DNA from: Chrysochromulina tobinii
Lineage: Eukaryota; Haptophyta; Prymnesiales; Chrysochromulinaceae
Length of the DNA: 33,789 nt
Assembly: GCA_001275005.1 (NCBI GenBank)
Contig: JWZX01002920.1
Span: 1-33,789 of the forward strand
Direction of reading: 5' to 3'
The notes under the pieces were generated by a model. The model did not search any database. It had not been told where the DNA came from and saw only the letters and a list, made by a program, of their open reading frames with translations. Below are positions 26,780-33,789 of the stretch, piece after piece; position 1 is the first letter of the stretch; each line of letters starts with the position of its first letter. Made by a program: the position numbers and the translations under genes.

Positions 26780-27772
26780 ATGCCTCTTCGCCGTAGTCGG
26801 CACTCCGTCGGCTTCGGCTTGCTCCTTTGCAGGTCCCTGCACGCATTGCGACCTGCAAACGACCTCATATCAAGAACATTTCTAGAGATAGTCCGCGCCA
26901 ATAACAATGCCGCGGCAGCGGCCGAAAGTGCGCGTCGTTTTGTCGTCGGCGGCACCAGTGTCGGCCGCGTTCTGGAGCAGTCAGCTGTTGCACTGGGGCG
27001 CTACCCAGAGGTGTTCTCGGTGAGCGAGGACTCCGTGACGCTACGGGCCGAGGTGGGCGCCAACGTTCAAGAGCGCACGATCGCGGTGGCGCGCGTCCTC
27101 GATGCCCTTCGCGCCGAGGGATCCGTGCCGATGCTAGAGGGCTGGCGAAACGAGGCTTTTGCCATCCGCTCCTCATTCTTTGCGCCGACGGAGCTGACGG
27201 TCGAACGGGCCGCAGCAGGCCTCTTCGGTTGCCCGGCGTACGGCGTCTTCGTAGTCGGTTACGTGGCCGACGAGGCGACGGGCGTGCCGTCGCACGTGTG
27301 GATCGGCCGGCGTTCTCCCACCAAACCTACGTGGCCTGGGCTGCTCGATTGCCTAGCGGCAGGCGGCATGGCGGCGGGCGAGATTCCGCTCGAGGCGGCG
27401 CGCAAGGAGGCGGCCGAGGAGGCTGGCATCTCCGCCGCGCTCGCCGCGAACATCCGTCCATCGGGCGGCGTCTGTTACACCGGCTTCGACCAAACACGCT
27501 GGGCGCTCAAGCGGGACGTATTGTACACCTTCGACCTGCGCTGCCCCGCGGACTTCAAGCCACAGTGCACCGATGGCGAGGTGGCCTCCTTCGAGTGCTT
27601 GCCGGTTGCCGAGCTAGTGCGCCTCCTCCAGCGCCATGCCGACGAGGTCCAATTCAAGCCCAACGTGGCGGTCGTCTTCATTGACTTCCTGATGCGCCAG
27701 GGTTTCGTCTCGCCCGACGAGGACGGTTACCTTGAGCTGCTCGCCGAGCTGCGCAGGGCCGAGTGCCGTTGA
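26780..27772 (+). CDS. DUF4743-Nudix hydrolase
   Basis: 330 residues from the ATG at 26780. An N-terminal hydrophobic stretch (SVGFGLLLCRSLHAL) could be a signal or transit start. Residues about 70-150 resemble the DUF4743 domain found before Nudix in Tnr3-like proteins (WRNEAFAI). The Nudix box is at 195-217: GGMAAGEIPLEAARKEAAEEAGI. It fits G-x5-E-x7-R-E-x2-E-E-x-G except that the Arg is Lys209. The box binds the metal and pyrophosphate, and relatives act on thiamine or nucleoside diphosphate compounds. An ambiguous base (n) lies at 26756, just upstream, so the 5' end should be read with care. An open frame continues upstream to 26543. Confidence 0.8.
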   Translation: MPLRRSRHSVGFGLLLCRSLHALRPANDLISRTFLEIVRANNNAAAAAESARRFVVGGTSVGRVLEQSAVALGRYPEVFSVSEDSVTLRAEVGANVQERTIAVARVLDALRAEGSVPMLEGWRNEAFAIRSSFFAPTELTVERAAAGLFGCPAYGVFVVGYVADEATGVPSHVWIGRRSPTKPTWPGLLDCLAAGGMAAGEIPLEAARKEAAEEAGISAALAANIRPSGGVCYTGFDQTRWALKRDVLYTFDLRCPADFKPQCTDGEVASFECLPVAELVRLLQRHADEVQFKPNVAVVFIDFLMRQGFVSPDEDGYLELLAELRRAECR

Positions 27773-28036
27773 GTCGGGAGCAATTTAGCCGCAGTTTATG
27801 TGGCTGCACCTGCTCTTTGTTCGTGGGTTCTGGTTGGGGTTCCGACGCGAGATTCGCGATCTCGGCGCCATCTCGGCTCCACGTCGTCGCGCCGTCGCGG
27901 CTCGCCGGTACCGCGGTGGGGCGGCCCCGGGGTCACTAGCTTTGAAGATTTCGAGTTTGAACATTTCCAGTGAGACCCGGGCGCCACCGGACACGCCGCC
28001 CGGAGGACTCGCGACCGACACGCGGAAGTCGTGAAG

Positions 28037-29221
28037 TTAATCGTGAAGGTTGGGCGAACGACGCCGAATCCGGCGAACAGGCCCGACCCGATCGGCACTA
28101 CTGTGATATATTATCGGCACGGCGGTCGCTCCAGCCTCCACACGACCGTCCCGCTCATGGTATATATCGCAGAACGCACGCGTCTCTGATCTCCTGTGAG
28201 AATCGCGCTCGAAGCTGTACGTGCCCTGTGAATAGCACTCCGCGTCGACTCCAAATCGCCTCTCAGCGAGCAGGCGGCAGCTGTGCGACCGACGCTGCTC
28301 GACAGACGGCTCAGCCCACGGATAAGGGTCCTGATAGATGGTGCTCACGCCCGCGTCACGCACGCTCCGGAGGAGCCTATGGCATGGGGAGTGCCGCCAC
28401 GCGGGCAGGTGGTGGCACTCCCATAGCAGCACGTCTACGAGGCCGAGCGTGCCATCGGCGATCATCTTGGGAATGATCGTGTGCTCCGCCCCCTCGACGT
28501 CAAGCTTCAGGACCACAAAGTCGGACGGTGCAAACGAGCTGCCCATCCAGGATGAGAAGTCGATCATGGCCGCTTGGTACGTGGGCACATTCTTGGCGTT
28601 GCCCCCGCCGCCGGTGATCAGCGCCACCGGGTTGTCTTGCATTTCCAGCGCGCCAGCCTTCTCGCCCACCGCCGCCGGCAGGAAGACGTAACGACTTCGC
28701 TCGACTGCGTCGCAACTGGCGCCGAGCGACAGCCTGTGCTGCAGCAGCGAGGCATTGTCGCTGAGCGCCGGGTCGGCGTGGATCGAGGCAAGGTTACGCG
28801 CAAGGGCGCGCTGCATGCACGGCACTAGCAGCTGGCGCTTATACACCTTTCGGTCGTGCTCCGACGCCGGGCGCAACCCAAGCTGCACCTTCGAGCAGTT
28901 GTAGCGCGCAGCGTACCGGGCGAGATCGCGAGTGCTTCCCGCCGGTGGAATCGGCGGCGTTGGCAGCGGCTGCCCCGCGGAGAGTGCGCGGTGGCAAAGA
29001 TTAGCGAACGGCGCGATGCGCTTGTTGGCCTCAAAGCCAAAGATGTGCCAGGGCTCTGCAAGCCGAGCCTTTGCCTCAGGCACGCTCTTGAAGATCAGCA
29101 GCGAGTTGCACCAGTTGACGCCAGCGTCGATGTACACGTTCCGCGGCGTGGGGCACGCCGGCACGCTTGATCGTGCGACCGCAAGCAGAAGCGACGCCGC
29201 AAAAAACATCGGTTGCAACAT
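28037..29221 (-). CDS. Secreted FkbM-like methyltransferase-domain protein
   Basis: 394 residues, single exon, ATG at 29221. Residues 1-20 are a signal peptide (MFFAASLLLAVARSSV). NVYIDAGVNWCNSLLIF at about 28-44 is a modified SAM-binding motif, followed by HIFGFEANKRI. FVVLKLDVEGAEHTIIPKM around 240-258 is the family signature, then VDVLLWECHHLP. A long Cys-containing insert separates the two motifs. The last ~60 residues are Arg-rich and not recognised. The signal peptide suggests action in the ER/Golgi or outside, perhaps on glycans, but substrate and activity are unknown. Its GC content matches its neighbours, unlike the other FkbM-like gene. Confidence 0.72.
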   Translation of the reverse strand: MLQPMFFAASLLLAVARSSVPACPTPRNVYIDAGVNWCNSLLIFKSVPEAKARLAEPWHIFGFEANKRIAPFANLCHRALSAGQPLPTPPIPPAGSTRDLARYAARYNCSKVQLGLRPASEHDRKVYKRQLLVPCMQRALARNLASIHADPALSDNASLLQHRLSLGASCDAVERSRYVFLPAAVGEKAGALEMQDNPVALITGGGGNAKNVPTYQAAMIDFSSWMGSSFAPSDFVVLKLDVEGAEHTIIPKMIADGTLGLVDVLLWECHHLPAWRHSPCHRLLRSVRDAGVSTIYQDPYPWAEPSVEQRRSHSCRLLAERRFGVDAECYSQGTYSFERDSHRRSETRAFCDIYHERDGRVEAGATAVPIIYHSSADRVGPVRRIRRRSPNLHD

Positions 29222-29338
29222 TTTTGAAAGCGAAGTGTGAACACGGAAAAACGAACGGGGACAATATACAGTAGTGCCACTGAGGCTCTGGCGTGCTCGG
29301 CATGCTGCTCTGCGGCTCGGCGCTCGTCCGCGTCTGCG

Positions 29339-30244
29339 TCACGCTTCGTACAAGGCGCTGCCGTGGGCAACTTCTCCAGTTCCCGTCTCAAAACTGGTCC
29401 AGCCGGCTCGCTGCAGCGCTTCTCGTATGCACTTATCATCCACCCCCTGCTGCAGCACGAAGGCGACCCTCGCCTCGAGCGGCTCCGACGCATTCGCGGG
29501 GTGAGTCAAGAAGGCAAAGGCGATCTCCACAGCCCGCGCGTCGCATCCGGAAGAGGTTGCCGCCGCCGCCGCGTGTGCCACCTCCCCATTTCGATGCGCC
29601 GCGCGCAACTCCTCTGCTCGGGTCGGCGGCGCGTACATTCTCGGCTTGGATGCTGCGCTCGTCGACCTCTCGTGCTGGTGCTTTGTCCACATCGGTCCCT
29701 TGGTTCGGCCGGGCTCGAGGCCCGAGGCGGCCGAGGAGTCCGCCGTGGTTGCTCGCTGTGCCTCACGCTGATCCATCATATGCGTATAGCGAGCCTCAAG
29801 GCGTGCCTGACTCCGCGCCTTCATCGCGTCCGCGGGCGACTTGGTTTGGCCGCACTCGGTCGCCTCGTATTCACGCTTCTTTGCTTGCTGCCGTGCGACG
29901 AAAGCCCGCGCTTTCGCGTCAAAATCAGCCTTTTGTGACGCTGCGTCCAAATCACTGTCCTTGGCATGTCGCGCGCGCTTGGCGTTGAAATGGCTCCCTG
30001 GGGCTCCCTTCATCGGCGGGCGAGCACCTTCACGAAGTACTTCCCATGCAGCCTGCACCGCCCGGAATCGAGTGCCGTCGTCTCCACACTTGTCGGGGTG
30101 GTATTTCAGCGCCGCGACTTTCCACGCTGATTTGATCGTCGCGAGCGAGGCTGAGCTTTGGACGCCGAGGGTTTCGTACGGATCAGAGGCAAAATCCGTC
30201 CTCGCCATTGAAATCCGCAAACGAATTTTTGTACATCCCGCCAT
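29339..30244 (-). CDS. J-domain protein with C-terminal Pex14-N-like domain
   Basis: 301 residues from the ATG at 30244 (a second in-frame ATG is at 30208). Residues about 20-72 are a J domain (YETLGVQSSASLATIKSAWKVAALKYHPDK) with the HPD triad at 49-51, which stimulates Hsp70 ATPase. A basic, Ala/Arg/Lys-rich helical linker follows. Residues about 236-282 (VEIAFAFLTHPANASEPLEARVAFVLQQG, then DKCIREALQRAGW) match the N-terminal domain of Pex14, which binds WxxxF motifs of the peroxisomal import receptor Pex5. I know of no standard J-protein class with this tail. No transmembrane segment is seen. It is divergent from the iminopeptidase gene. Confidence 0.75.
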   Translation of the reverse strand: MAGCTKIRLRISMARTDFASDPYETLGVQSSASLATIKSAWKVAALKYHPDKCGDDGTRFRAVQAAWEVLREGARPPMKGAPGSHFNAKRARHAKDSDLDAASQKADFDAKARAFVARQQAKKREYEATECGQTKSPADAMKARSQARLEARYTHMMDQREAQRATTADSSAASGLEPGRTKGPMWTKHQHERSTSAASKPRMYAPPTRAEELRAAHRNGEVAHAAAAATSSGCDARAVEIAFAFLTHPANASEPLEARVAFVLQQGVDDKCIREALQRAGWTSFETGTGEVAHGSALYEA

Positions 30245-30345
30245 CGCACGCGCGCCCTCCGGGGCTTGCGGGTGTGTGACTGGCCGAGAGCGCGGTGCGT
30301 GTGTGCTTTGCAAAAGGTCAGCTCTGACGACATCCACGAGCTTCG
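30245..30345. promoter_or_regulatory. Divergent intergenic region (J-protein gene / iminopeptidase gene)
   Basis: 101 bp separate outward-facing start codons. The sequence is GC-rich without a TATA-like box. Transcription of both genes must initiate here or inside the neighbour's 5' end. Confidence 0.4.
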
Positions 30346-31459
30346 ATGCTTGGACGAACGATCGCCCGAAGTTTGCGTCGCGTGGCCCTCGGGGCCGCCG
30401 TGGGGTCCATGATGACCATCCAGCAGGACGCAAGCATGCTTGCTGCAGCCAAAGGCACGCTCGTCGGCACGGGAACGCTCGGCGGCGTCGGCCGAGGTGA
30501 GCCACTCAAGACGCTCTACCCAGCCATCGAGCCATACATGACTGGCCGATTGGAGGTTGGCAGTGGACACTCGTTGTATTACGAACAGTGCGGCAACGCC
30601 AACGGTAAGCCGGTCGTCTTCGTTCACGGTGGCCCTGGCAGCGGCTGCAGCGCGTCGAACCGGTGCTTCTTCGACCCGGAGCTATACCGCATCATCCTGA
30701 TCGACCAGCGCGGCGCGGGTCGCTCGACGCCGTCGGCAAGCCTGGAGGACAATACGACGTGGGATCCTGGTCAAGGACCTCGAGCGCCTGCGCACGACAC
30801 TCGACATCGACAAGTGGATGGTGTTCGGCGGCAGCTGGGGCAGCACGCTCTCGCTCACGTATGCGATCCAGCATCCAGAGAGAGTGACTGAGCTCGTACT
30901 CCGCGGAATCTTCATGCTTCGTCCGCTGGAGCTTTCCTTCTTCTACCAGGACGGCGCCAGCATGATCTTCCCCGACGCGTGGGCGGCATACGAGGCGCAC
31001 ATTCCCCCAGCGGAGCGCGGCGACATGATTGCGGCCTATCACAAACGCCTCACATCGACCGACGAGGCCACCCGGCTCGCCGCGGCAAAGCAGTGGACGA
31101 CCTGGGAGATGTGCACGTCCTTTGCAAAGCCCAACGCGGAGCAAATTGCCAAGGGTGAAGACCCCAAGTTCGCCGAACACTTCGCACGCATCGAGGCGCA
31201 CTACTTTGTGAACAAGGGCTTCTTCCCCACAGAGACCTACCTGCTGGACCATGTGGACAGGATTCGTCACATCCCCACGTTCATTGTGCAGGGGCGGTAT
31301 GATGTGGTCTGCCCGATGCGCTCGGCCTTCGACCTCTCGCAGGCCTTTCCCGAGGCCGAGCTCGTCATCTGCGGCCAATCAGGACACTCGGCGAACGAGC
31401 CCGAGACGATCTCGGAACTTGTGATGGCGTGCGATCGCTTTGTCGGAAAGAGATCCTGA
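30346..31459 (+). CDS. Proline iminopeptidase (alpha/beta hydrolase), with apparent one-base frameshift
   Basis: Two frames, 30346-30765 and 30767-31459, together encode about 370 residues of a prolyl aminopeptidase of family S33. HGGPG at 94-98 is the oxyanion-hole motif, and GGSWGS gives nucleophile Ser163. GRYDVVCP gives the likely Asp, and GQSGHSANEP the His. The enzyme removes N-terminal proline from peptides. The frames join at NTTWD / LVKDLERLR with no missing residues, so one extra C at 30766 or 30767 (GGATCCTGG) breaks the gene; an intron is excluded. The likeliest cause is a sequence error, since the downstream frame keeps all motifs. The first ~50 residues could be a targeting region; other ATGs lie at 30409 and 30436. 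Confidence 0.8.
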
Positions 31460-31507
31460 GGTGATGATAGGGTGAATGTTTGGGTGTGGGACCCATTCGC
31501 CTTCCTC

Positions 31508-31522
31508 CTTGACTTGACTTGA
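31508..31522. repeat. Single GACTT array
   Basis: CTTGACTTGACTTGA is a third location of the pentamer found at 814-1331 and 20171-20225. No inverted partner or flanking duplication is visible nearby, so it may be a lone remnant or chance. Confidence 0.5.
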
Positions 31523-31653
31523 ACCGCGGTTTGTCGTTACAATTTAACTACCTTTTACTCCTTCGTGCGCCGGAGCATATCGCGACCCGCGCCGCAGCCG
31601 ACGACACGCGTGTCGACCCCCAAAGCCCGACAGTTGCGTGCGGCATACCCCAC

Positions 31654-32046
31654 ATGTCGGGCCATAGCGAACCCAAGCTCTTGCAGAACGCCTTTATTTC
31701 CAGCCCGCTGTCCACTCGCTGGGCATCATCGACGCCTCTCACGAGTACTTCCACGCTCAAGGTTTCCCGCCGTCGCCCCCTCACCTCATCACAGAAGCTG
31801 GACATTCGGCCGGTCACGGACTGGACGTGGCTCATGTCCGGGCAGTCGGGGTCCCCCGCGCGCCTCGTGCAGCGTCCGTGGCCCGAGTATGTGCCTGAGT
31901 CGTCCGCCGCTGTCGGCCGCAAGTGGGATGGCTACAACTTGTCGGCGCTCGACGAAGGCCCCCAGTCACCGCTGCGCAAGATGCCCCGGAGCCCGTTCGC
32001 GCGCAAGCTCGAGCCTCTCGCCACGACGCCGCAGATGATTCGTTGA
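31654..32046 (+). CDS. Unidentified ORF, possibly frameshifted or spliced
   Basis: 131 codons from an ATG at 31654. The second half (about 31800-32046) has strong GC-ending codon bias and protein-like content (RLVQRPWPEYVPES, GRKWDGYNLSALDEGPQSPL), which supports coding. In the first half another frame looks at least as protein-like (LYFQPAVHSLGIIDASHEYF, about 31692-31751). A frameshift or unrecognised intron between the halves is therefore likely. I do not recognise the family. Sense-strand open sequence continues upstream to about 31520 without a clear start. Confidence 0.4.
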   Translation: MSGHSEPKLLQNAFISSPLSTRWASSTPLTSTSTLKVSRRRPLTSSQKLDIRPVTDWTWLMSGQSGSPARLVQRPWPEYVPESSAAVGRKWDGYNLSALDEGPQSPLRKMPRSPFARKLEPLATTPQMIR

Positions 32047-32699
32047 TCCTGCGTTCCAACCAGGCGCACGTGTGTCCCATGCATTCGCCGGCGTCACGCA
32101 CAGAGTGGCTCTGGCACCGGTGTGTATGAGTAGAGGAGAGATTGAGAGTAACGATTGATCGCACGGCAAGCGATATCGCATGGCCGCCGCCATGAGTGCC
32201 CGGGCCCGGGCGCGCGCCAAGTATTGATTCCGGATACATGCAACATGTATGATTGCATTCAACGTTCCCAAACCGAGGTCGGTACGCGAAATTATAGGCG
32301 GTCTTGCGGGCAGGCCGATTAAACATCTAACATGAAAACGTACGTATTACTTAGTAGACGTATCGCGCGGAGCGGGGTCGTCCGAGGTGGCCGAACGTCA
32401 CGGAAGGCTCGGGGCTGTTTCTTGTTCAACATCCCTTGGAAGTGTGAGTCGCACACGCGCAGCGCACAGCCGGACCCGGAGACGTTTGCAGATCGTCCGG
32501 CGAGATATAGCAGATACGAGCGCGCGGTTCAAAAGCGAAAACGGAAAAGCGAAGAAGGTATAGTGGTATACGTAAAACATCATGCGGGCCTAACCGACGT
32601 ACGCGACGACGACAAGACGGGCAGTTCTTGAGTACATTGAGACCCCGTTCGCTTGCCTCCGGCTGCGTGCCTTTTGGCGGCGGCAGGTAGCTGCCTCTT
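32047..32699. other. Intergenic region between convergent genes
   Basis: It separates the unidentified ORF from the 3' end of the DENND4-like gene. It is noticeably less GC-rich from about 32230 to 32640. No coding frame or RNA gene is supported. Confidence 0.45.
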
Positions 32700-33789
32700 C
32701 TACGTGCGCGGGCTGGCACCAGCGCCGAGTGTGCGTGCGCGTTCGCTGACCACAAAGAAGCCGGCGCGCACCCAGCCGCCGAACTCGTCCTCCTCCCCAT
32801 CGATGAAGGAGGCGAAGGCGTCGTGGCCGTCGAAAGGCGCGCCGCCCTCGCGCCCACCATCGCGCTCATCATGGTGCCCATCATGACGGAGCACTAGCCC
32901 GACCATGCGCTCGCCCTCATCGCTGCCCTCGCCGCCGCCTTCGTCAGCGTCGGCGTGTGAAGGAGTCGGCGCGGCCGTGATCGTGAAGGAGTCTGAGTGT
33001 GAAGGAGTCGGCGCGGCCTGTGCGGCCGTGCGCGTGCACCCGTCCATCGATCGATGATGGTGCACGAGCTCCAGCGCCTGCACGCTCAAAGTGGCGAGCG
33101 AGAGCTCAAAATGGGCGAGGAGCGGTGCTAGGAGGGCCGTGGGGCCAGCATGCCAGCACAGGGACCAGAAGACCGAGGGGAACAGGTGGCGTGCGCTCGC
33201 CCAAGCCTCGCGTAGCATGCGCCGGTCGCGCGGTGTGTCGAGCAGCGCCTCGATCTCGCGCAGCAGACGCGCCGGGCTGAGCAGGGGGCAAGTCAGCGCG
33301 GATGAGCGTGCCGCGTACGGCGACGAGGGCGCACTCTCCGTACCGTCGCCTCCCGCAGCCGAACCATCGGCGGTGGTGGCAGCGGCGCCGGCGCCGGGTG
33401 GCTGCGTGTTCGGATCGACGGTTACATGAAGCTCGGGCATCCACGGGGCCGCGCACGTGGGGCACTCGCACCCATAGTCGAGCCCCTCCCTCTGCGTACG
33501 TGCATACCAGCCACGCACCGCCTCCGCCGCCCCTAGGCGTGCGCCGCACCCGTCGCATCGGTAGTCGACGCTCAGGTGCACCATGCGGCCGCTCGCCCGG
33601 GACGAGGCGGCGATGAGCGCGGGGGCGGCCGTTGGCAGGGCAGGGGTGGCAGGGGCGGATGGGGCGGCTGCTGGCACGAAGGCACGATGGGCGCCGAGAT
33701 GGGAATCGTCGGCGGTGTCGTCGGCAGCCGCGGGGGGGGATGCCGCGGGGGGGATGCGTGGCGGGGGGGGATGGCCGGCGGGGGGGGAT
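32700..33789 (-). CDS. DENND4-like DENN-domain protein, C-terminal part (5' end outside window)
   Basis: The frame is open from the stop at 32700 to the window edge, so the N-terminal DENN module is not visible. The C-terminal signature seen here is that of DENND4/Crag proteins: a zinc-ribbon-like CDGC then CECPTC pair, APWMPELHV, then LLSPARLLREIEALLD and LFPSVFWSLCWHAGPTALLAPLL. DENND4 proteins are exchange factors for Rab GTPases (Rab10 class) in secretory traffic. Between these parts is Gly/Ala/Ser-rich filler, and after them a His/Asp-rich acidic tail. The frame toward the window edge is Pro/Ala-rich owing to C-runs and may include an unrecognised splice acceptor. Confidence 0.72.
   Translation of the reverse strand, partial: SPPAGHPPPPRIPPAASPPAAADDTADDSHLGAHRAFVPAAAPSAPATPALPTAAPALIAASSRASGRMVHLSVDYRCDGCGARLGAAEAVRGWYARTQREGLDYGCECPTCAAPWMPELHVTVDPNTQPPGAGAAATTADGSAAGGDGTESAPSSPYAARSSALTCPLLSPARLLREIEALLDTPRDRRMLREAWASARHLFPSVFWSLCWHAGPTALLAPLLAHFELSLATLSVQALELVHHHRSMDGCTRTAAQAAPTPSHSDSFTITAAPTPSHADADEGGGEGSDEGERMVGLVLRHDGHHDERDGGREGGAPFDGHDAFASFIDGEEDEFGGWVRAGFFVVSERARTLGAGASPRT
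33716..33789. repeat. G-run simple repeat at window edge
   Basis: Runs of 7-8 G alternate with ATGCCGC or ATGCGTGGC-like spacers. Such runs are prone to assembly ends and can form G-quadruplexes, which may explain why the contig stops here. Confidence 0.7.

Noticed and set aside
27796-28098. Small frames on both strands between the Nudix and FkbM-like genes
   Set aside because: Basic, low-complexity translations without homology; this is a convergent 3' region.

Overview
The window looks like nuclear DNA of a eukaryotic, unicellular alga with a complex (secondary) plastid, possibly a haptophyte. The grounds are these. Several genes have GT-AG introns that can be placed to the base. Two proteins begin with a hydrophobic signal followed by a transit-like region, and one of them adds a twin-arginine lumen signal. 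The gene content is eukaryotic (VPS39, DENND4, a SET protein, a PRMT-like protein, a J-protein). Coding DNA is GC-rich with GC-ending codons, and genes are packed on both strands without operons. The species assignment is inference.

Layout. 1-1487 has no convincing gene but holds a degenerate dispersed repeat and a possible MITE-like element. 1488-4414 (-) is a two-exon VPS39-type HOPS/CORVET subunit carrying an unusual amphipathic repeat. 4844-6706 (-) is a protein ending in a Hedgehog/intein-like Vint domain. 7039-8529 (-) is a predicted plastid SDR-like protein, divergent from an FHA-ankyrin-SET protein (8744-11663, +). 12656-14658 (-) is a three-exon Tudor / 2OG-Fe(II) dioxygenase with a CW-like zinc finger set between its iron-ligand motifs. 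14841-17204 (+) is a PRMT-like methyltransferase. 17630-20128 (-) is a three-exon AMP-dependent ligase. 20995-21924 and 28037-29221 (-) are two FkbM-type methyltransferases. Between them lie an LDAH-type lipase (-), an ankyrin protein (+), a thylakoid-lumen FKBP (+) and a Nudix hydrolase (+). 29339-30244 (-) is a J-domain protein with a Pex14-N-like tail. It is divergent from a proline iminopeptidase (30346-31459, +) that carries a one-base frameshift. The right end holds an unidentified ORF and the C-terminal part of a DENND4-like protein.

The genes do not form one pathway. Loose themes are endomembrane traffic (VPS39, DENND4), chromatin (SET, Tudor-dioxygenase, PRMT-like), lipid metabolism (acyl ligase, LDAH) and plastid proteins (SDR, FKBP).

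The most unusual signal is in the introns. Four introns in three minus-strand genes are filled with 10-11 bp tandem repeats sharing a transcript-strand core close to CCTCTGARTGCC, which I do not see outside introns. Several of these introns also show local duplications that copy a splice site with adjacent exon sequence, as expected if introns arise or grow by tandem duplication. Separately, AAGTC/GACTT pentamer arrays in inverted orientation are twice flanked by 8-10 bp direct repeats, suggesting an undescribed small transposable element. All intron boundaries were read by eye from frame and family conservation, with no transcript evidence.
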